DNA from: Bugula neritina
Taxonomy: Eukaryota; Bryozoa; Gymnolaemata; Cheilostomatida; Bugulidae
DNA length: 64,000 nt
NCBI GenBank assembly: GCA_964035545.1
Contig: OZ037772.1
Coordinates: forward strand, 3,232,501-3,296,500
Direction: 5' to 3'
The translations under genes were made by a program, and so were the position numbers. Position 1 is the stretch's first letter; every line of letters starts with the position of its first letter. The notes beneath the pieces are model-generated. The model was not told the origin of the DNA and ran no database searches. It worked only from the letters and a program-made list of their open reading frames with translations. Shown here piece after piece: positions 57,730 to 64,000 of the stretch.

Positions 57730-60365
57730 ATATAGTCTGTTTTCATGCCTCATTAGCTTTAGTTCAAGTTGAGTTTGGTTAGTAAAAATAATCTATACTG
57801 GAGCAGTAACTGTAAATGACTTGTTTGTGGGAGAATTTATTCACTGAATTGACATGCAGGTGCAAGTACCTCCAACATGACTAAGTAAATTTATTCCAAC
57901 CATTCATAATAATATACATTCCATTGCTGTGTACAACAGCATTGAGTAGCCAATCAAATTGTTTCTTGTCATGCAATCAGGAATCTGATAAATAATATAT
58001 AAGGCAATCAACTAGATATAAACACTGTATTACTCTACACATGAGCTGTCTATGATACAGCTGTTTTGTAAACTGTGTGTAATTTGATGAGTTTAGTTCA
58101 ATTGGTTGCAGTTTAATTGACATGTTCCCCATTCACCTGGTAGAAATACCTTGTGTGCACAGACAAGTTGTAATGACTAACAGAAACTTTTTCAGTAGGT
58201 TCCAGTTCATCTTGAATATAATAGTACAGCTTGTTGTCATTTGGTCTCCATAGTATTGATGGTACACTACCTTGTTTGGCCTCAATAGTATTGATAGTAT
58301 ACTACCTTGTTTGGCCTCAATAGTATTGATGGTAGACTACCTTGTTTAGCCTCACTAGTATTGATGGTACACTACCTTGTCTGGCCTTAATATTATAGAT
58401 GGTATATTACCTTGTTTGGCCTCAATAGTATTGATGGTAGACTACCTTGTTTAGCCTCAATAGTATTGGTGGTAGACTACCTTGTTTGGCCTCAATAGTA
58501 TTGATGGTATACTACCTTGTTTGGCCTCAATAGTATTGATGGTATACTACTTTGTTTGGCCTCAATAGTGTTGATGGTAGACTACCTTGTTTGGCCTCAA
58601 TAGTATAGATGGTACACTACCTTGTTTGGCCTCAATAGTCTTGCTAACAGCACAACTTACAAGATTCAACTAATTTAACTTGTTGAGATTTACATGAATA
58701 TAATACATATGAAATGTGAAAATAGCATTAAAAGTCAAGCAAGGAATTCACATTTTGACACAATTATATACTTTCACTTGAAGGTAAGCTTGATGAACCA
58801 ATATGAACTGTTCACAGAGTTTACTGTGTAGGATTTGCACCTAGAATATTTAGTTACATCAGAGCTAAGTGAAAAATCTAACAGTTGATTCATTCTGTTG
58901 AAAGTTAATGTGTTGAGTATTGATCTTATTACCCAACTTCACCCTTTTTACTGTAGAGTTTGTTGATGTAAGTTCACTTAATTAAACTATCCTCATGCAA
59001 GGGGTGGGAGTGGAATATTATTGTGAATTTATGCTTTACTTGTTATTATAGGGTCTATTTAGGCAAAGCTATTTCACCAGGTTTGTGATTGCTAACACTT
59101 TATTCTATTTATTTCAAGATACTAATAAAACTGTACAACTATCAAAAACACGTTCCATAATAAGAGAGAGAATATACAAGACTTTACAATAACAATTCCA
59201 AGTGCTCTCTGCCTGCTAGTCAAATAGACTAGGGCCGACTACAAGTATTCAGCTCCGCCTACTACTAATTATTAACAGTCACTGATTGGCCATCACGATG
59301 GCACCATCACACTAGTTGATCTGCATGCTGCAAAATGCATCATGTCCTCTAGTTAAAGTGTGTGCGTGGAGTTGTCCTTTCGATATAATAACATAATGTA
59401 CAAAATCTCTGCAATATGCCATCTGGGATATCTGTATGAGAAACTTAACCAATCAACTAGCAGCATCTTCACTATTCAATGAAATTATCAAACTATATTA
59501 TTCAACTGTAACATTATCCTAGTGAAACCTCTTAACTGTTCCTCCTATTCACTAATCATCAAATTATTCTCCTCTACCAAATCAATACATTGTGCAGACT
59601 CCATATTTAATCACCTCTACATACAGTTTATATTCTAGCTATCAGAGTCATGATTCTACATCACATGAATGTTCTCTACTTTAACAAGAGAATAACCAAC
59701 TATAAAAACCTGCTATAGCACACAATATAGCAACCTGTTATAACATGACATACAGTACATCAATATTCATTCACTACACAAAATATCTCAATACACATAA
59801 CAACTGGAGCTGCTGAAGTTCAATGGCTTATACAAGTTGAATTGAACAAAACACTAAGTTGTTCTTCAGCATATCAACTAGTATGGGTAGTGTGGAGAGA
59901 TCTTTTATATATATAAAAACTTGTGTTTGAAGGAAATATTAAATTATATTATTCCTCTTAGCATCACATGTAGCATGAATATCAACTTATAGTTAGTGAG
60001 TTACTAGAAGTTTCTTTGTAACGGAAACCAGTCCGGGTTCCCCTGCAGTTCCATCTTAACGAGTCTGGCCTGAGCTGAGGTCACCGCATGATGACATCAT
60101 TCACTAGGTTCTTCTTGGTGTCTGGAAATTTTCCACCAGTTACTCCAGTGACTGAAAATGAAGTACTAATACCAGTGACTCGGTCTCAAACTTACTTACT
60201 GAGTCATTGTGATTATTAGTTGATGACTTAATGTTATAGTTAACTTATAGTCCTACTGACACTAATAGCTAATGTGCCATTCAGTCTCATCTTCATTCTC
60301 AGTAATTGTAATACTGATATTAAGACTAACTAACGCCTAATGCTAAGTTCAACTACTAATTATTA
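57730..60365. other. Intergenic region with a 35-bp minisatellite
   Basis: 58245-58642 holds about eleven copies of a 35-bp unit around TACCTTGTTTGGCCTCAATAG. The rest shows no gene or element I can name. Confidence 0.8.
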
Positions 60366-60415
<50 letters not shown>

Positions 60416-60467
60416 GAAGTAGTGGTGGTGGTGATGGCGGTAGCGGTAGCAGTAGTAATGGGAGTAC

Positions 60468-60502
<35 letters not shown>

Positions 60503-60533
60503 CTAGTAGTAGTAGTAGTAGTAGTAGTAGTAC

Positions 60534-60586
<53 letters not shown>

Positions 60587-60587
60587 C

Positions 60588-60619
<32 letters not shown>

Positions 60620-60689
60620 CTAGTAGTAGTAGTAGTACTAGTAGTAGTAGTAGTAGTAGTACTAGTAGTAGTAGTAGTAGTAGTAGTAC

Positions 60690-60742
<53 letters not shown>

Positions 60743-60766
60743 CTAGTAGTAGTAGTAGTAGTAGTA
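60366..60766. repeat. ACT/AGT trinucleotide repeat with an internal inversion
   Basis: (ACT)n at 60366-60412 is followed by a short GGT-rich bridge and then about 300 bp of (AGT)n. The AGT run is interrupted many times by single ACT units, creating ACTAGT palindromes. The two arms can pair. The long Ser, Thr and Val frames here are artefacts. Confidence 0.95.
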
Positions 60767-60896
60767 TGACAGCGCTTCTTCATAGGATCTGCCAGTCACC
60801 CAGTAGTTGTTGTCACTAAACTATGTAAAATATATAGAGGTTAAAAGGTCACTAAACTATGTAAAATATATAGAGGTCAAGAGGTCACCAGACTAT

Positions 60897-61348
60897 CACC
60901 GGCTTTCCATGTACCGATCTCAGATCGATCTCAGCGAGATCGATCCATGGAAAGACGCCAAAGATCGATCTCCGTCGATCTGAGCTGGTCGGTCTGTGGA
61001 GCTCGAACTCAGATCAATCTCATGTCAATAAGACCATGGAAAGACACCAGATCGATCTGAGAAGTAGAAAAAGACTGCGTGATACAATGTTGTCTGCTAA
61101 TAAAAATGATAACTTATTGATAATTACTAAGCAAAGTATTAAATAATCATGATAGCCGCCTTTTCAGATGCCAAAACTTTGACTTTCAGTACAATGATTA
61201 AGAAAACTCAATTACATGCAGAAGAAGGTAAAAAAAATGGGAGAATTTAAATTGAGTTCAAATGACTATATTAAAACTCAGTTTCATTAGCTATTTCCTT
61301 TGTAATTTTAAGCCTAACAGTCCTGTAAGTTTATTAATAATCTGCAAG
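60897..61348. mobile_element. GATCGATC-rich element, copy 2 (truncated)
   Basis: Matches 52298-52735 closely, from CACCGGCTTTCCATG to TTAATAATCTGCAAG, where a minisatellite replaces the remaining ~330 bp. Confidence 0.83.
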
Positions 61349-61566
61349 GGCCACACCCACTCCCGAAAGGGCCACACCCACTCCAGAAAGGGCCACACCC
61401 ACTCAAGAAAGGGCCACACCTATTCAAGAAAGGGCCACACCCACTCCAGAAAGGGCCACACCCACTCCAGAAAGGGCCACACTTACTCCAGAAAGGGTCA
61501 CACCCACTCCCGAAAGGGCCACACCCACTTCAGAAAGGGCCACACCCACTTCAGAAATGGCCACAT
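61349..61566 (+). repeat. 21-bp minisatellite, about ten copies
   Basis: Unit GGGCCACACCCACTCCAGAAA. Because 21 is a multiple of 3 it reads as a repeated HTHSRKG peptide, but there is no gene context. Confidence 0.93.
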
Positions 61567-61851
61567 TAAAGGGAATTCATAGTTTATCAACATAAACATA
61601 GTCTGTGGTGAATATTAGGTCTGTGCTAAACCCACTTGCTTTCTGTAAATAACACAAGACAAAATGAAGAATGACTCATACCTCAGCCTTAGGTTGCCCC
61701 TGGATCTGCACAAAGTAGGCTGGTATTCTGTGCCCCCACCATAGCTGTCTGGAGATACACCAGTCCCTGGAGTTCCTCAGCCATTTGTACCAAGTGACTG
61801 TGTGATAGTCTGGTATGATCTTTAGCTTGCCTGATTCTACTACCTGCAGTA

Positions 61852-62583
61852 TACATACTATGCTATATATATACTATACTATAGATATACTATGCTATAG
61901 ATATACTATACTATAGATATACTATGCTATAGATATACTATGCTATAGATATACTATACTATAGATATACTATGCTATAGATATACTATGCTATAGATAT
62001 ACTATACTATAGATATACTATGCTATAGATATACTATACTATAGATATACTATGCTATAGATATACTATGCTATATATATACTATACTATATATATACTA
62101 TGCTATAGATATACTATACTATAGATATACTATACTATAGATATACTATGCTATAGATATACTATACTATAGATATACTATGCTATAGATATACTATGCT
62201 ATAGATATACTATACTATATATATACTATACTATATATATACTATGCTATAGATATACTATACTATAGATATACTATACTATAGATATACTATGCTATAG
62301 ATATACTATACTATAGATATACTATACTATAGATATACTATGCTATAGATATACTATGCTATAGATATACTATACTATAGATATACTATACTATAGACAT
62401 ACTATACTATAGATATACTATACTATAGATATACTATGCTATAGACATACTATACAGTACTAATATATATACTACACAGTACTAATATATATACTATACA
62501 GTACTAATATATTATATACTATACAGTACTAATATATTATATACTATACACAGTACTAATATATTATATACTATACATAATAT
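61852..62583. repeat. 16-bp TA-rich satellite and an adjoining tandem repeat, in a ValRS intron
   Basis: 61852-62455: about 37 copies of ATATACTATGCTATAG / ATATACTATACTATAG. 62455-62583: five copies of a 23-28-bp unit around CAGTACTAATATATA. Confidence 0.93.
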
Positions 62584-62678
62584 ATAATACAAGTACCTCT
62601 ACAGCCTTGGCTGCCATATCGTCACATGCCACATATCACTGTGGTTTGGGTATCGGCTCAATGATATCTTTAGATCGA

Positions 62679-63137
62679 CTATAACACAAGAGAACACGTT
62701 GTGGAGGTCATTGTTAACAGACAGACTCACATAGTAACAGTTCAACTCAACAGCATTGTAAAATATAGTGGATATGTTAATGGAGCTATTCTTTAGGAGA
62801 ACAAGAGAGGACAACTTCTATTACATCGAGATCTGCAGCTATGAGTCATTTTACTTAATTTAATACACAAAGCTATATACCTCTAGCTTTTAGCTATTGT
62901 TCACAGTTGAGCTGCTAATTCAACATTTTAATGTAAGAAACTATACACAATAGCAGCTAAACTGTGAAAATAGCTAAGAACCAGATATATGGTGTGTACT
63001 AAACTAAGTAAAATGACTCACAAGTAAACATGACTAGAAAAAGTTCAGGATCTAACTGGACGTGTATGAAGAAAATGTAATGGAACCTGTAGAAATCTAA
63101 CAAATTGGGATAAAATTGTAGAGAGAAGACGACTCAC
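62679..63137. other. ValRS intron, nothing seen
   Basis: AT-rich, no ORF or repeat of note. A short CACCTGTCAC tandem repeat lies in the next intron (63255-63330). Confidence 0.6.
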
Positions 63138-64000
63138 CTACATACAGGAACTACCATAGGGTTGTCTTCCTTTCCTTTGTATAGCCCCAAGTCTTCCAAC
63201 CTTTTATGAACACCTGCACATAAAACTTACACAGAGTATAAATTGCTAATAGGCTCACACCTGTCACCTGCTTACAAATGTCACCTGCTCACACCTGTCA
63301 CCTGTACACACCTGTCACCTGTACACAAATGGTATTAAACCACTAAAACCTATGTAGATCAATATTTTCTTGCTATTAAGTTGACTAATTGTGAAACAGC
63401 CAAAATAGGAAAATAAGACCTTGTAGTGCAGTGAGCAAGGCAAGTTCAAGCCATACAACTTCAACATGTTGCATTACAGAAGAAAGACCTGCTTCATTTT
63501 GGTAAATAACTATAAGTAATATTGGGAGTTACGCCACTTATGAGTAACAACATGGAGTTGTGTTTCTTTTCATAAACGCAAAAAGGTAAAAGTTACTTGT
63601 TCCTTCGAGGTAGCATATATAATGCAAGGAAGAACCATCTCAACTTAGAAATATGTCACACATTTAGGAGTTATGCCACCTCCTTGTCAGAAACACGGAA
63701 TACTAGTTTCACACACCTTTTCATTTCCACAAACTCGCCGAAGTCTCCACATATTAACCCGTCATCGTCAATGATTGTGAGGAAGGGGAGTTTGTGTCAG
63801 AGGCCAACGTCGTAATCCTTGGGATCATGTGAGGGAGTTATCTTCACCGCCCCTATCGACAATTAGATGGGAAGTGAGAAGCTCTGAGGCTATGAATATT
63901 ACAAACAGTACTCGTTGCTATACGAATAGACTCCAATTTAGTTCTCCCTCCGTATCTCAGTAAGGGACCTGAAACCTCAATTCATGACACAGTAGAATTC

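Larger units (their letters stand above)
61682..63852 (-). pseudogene. VARS: Valyl-tRNA synthetase exons with two in-frame TGA codons
   Basis: Four minus-strand exons with proper splice sites: 63717-63852, 63138-63213, 62597-62678 and 61682-61843. The last three join in frame. Diagnostic ValRS motifs: AVKITPSHDPKDYDVGL, DNPMVVPVC, RSKDIIEPIPKPQ, and [18 protein letters not shown], the strongest. TGA at 63799-63797 replaces an expected Arg (Cys-Gly-Ala context suggests CGA to TGA), and TGA at 62638-62636 replaces the conserved Trp of PQWYV. The first and second exons do not meet in phase (about five codons missing), and the KMSKS-side exons expected below 61682 are not found before the TRIM gene. 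A duplicated, intron-bearing pseudogene is the simplest reading. The enzyme charges tRNA-Val; this copy should not. Confidence 0.82.

Noticed and set aside
60081-60151. Possible terminal exon on the minus strand (acceptor TTTTCAG, 23 codons, TGA)
   Set aside because: Phase does not fit the last ValRS exon and the peptide does not resemble the ValRS C-terminus.
60340-60819. Ser-rich, Thr-rich and Val-rich ORFs on both strands
   Set aside because: Pure trinucleotide repeat; no start context, splice sites or non-repeat sequence.
61262-61582. Repeated HTHSRKG peptide ORF
   Set aside because: A 21-bp minisatellite stays open in one frame by arithmetic. Units differ at silent and non-silent sites alike.

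Overview
The window looks like a piece of a metazoan nuclear genome, AT-rich, with spliced genes and a very heavy load of transposable elements. The host genes are a RING/B-box (TRIM-type) gene with seven coding exons, fragments of collagen-like Gly-X-Y exons, and exons of a cytosolic-type valyl-tRNA synthetase. TRIM and collagen genes point to an animal. The element mix (several Ty3/gypsy lineages, a Jockey/CR1-like LINE, a Penelope-type GIY-YIG fragment, hAT-like and TTAA-type DNA elements) would fit an early-branching invertebrate such as a sponge, but the species cannot be fixed from the sequence.

Layout. 1-5743: 3' part of Ty3/gypsy element 1 (pol, a +1-frame tail, an extra zinc-finger ORF, 3' LTR), inserted into a LINE (5744-8262). 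8265-10914: degenerate collagen-like exons mixed with a hAT-type MITE and minisatellites. 12064-12410: Penelope-like fragment. 12589-27806: a 17-bp satellite array split by gypsy element 2 (12682-25829). The 5' LTR of that element is split by a DNA transposon, family X copy A (12764-18896), which itself contains a solo LTR and a 3' fragment of a third gypsy element that also carries an extra ORF after pol. 28476-46210: X copy B, opened by a related 14-kb element Y (29757-43762). Y contains a gag-only LTR retroelement with matching LTRs (34254-42935), and that contains X copy C (39563-42140). 46213-48816: non-coding. 48817-57528: the TRIM-type gene, with MITEs in its introns. 57.7-61.5 kb: repeats. 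61682-63852 (minus strand): valyl-tRNA synthetase exons with two in-frame TGA codons, probably a pseudogene.

The most striking content is the nested set of DNA elements with related ends (CACAG, a short spacer, then TTAAGG). They make 2-bp target duplications of varying sequence (AA, GT, TG, AA, TA) and encode no transposase that I can see. Next are the two gypsy lineages that carry extra zinc-binding ORFs in the env position. Most insertions could be checked by removing the element and one copy of its target duplication, which rebuilds an uninterrupted host sequence. All coordinates and comparisons were made by eye.
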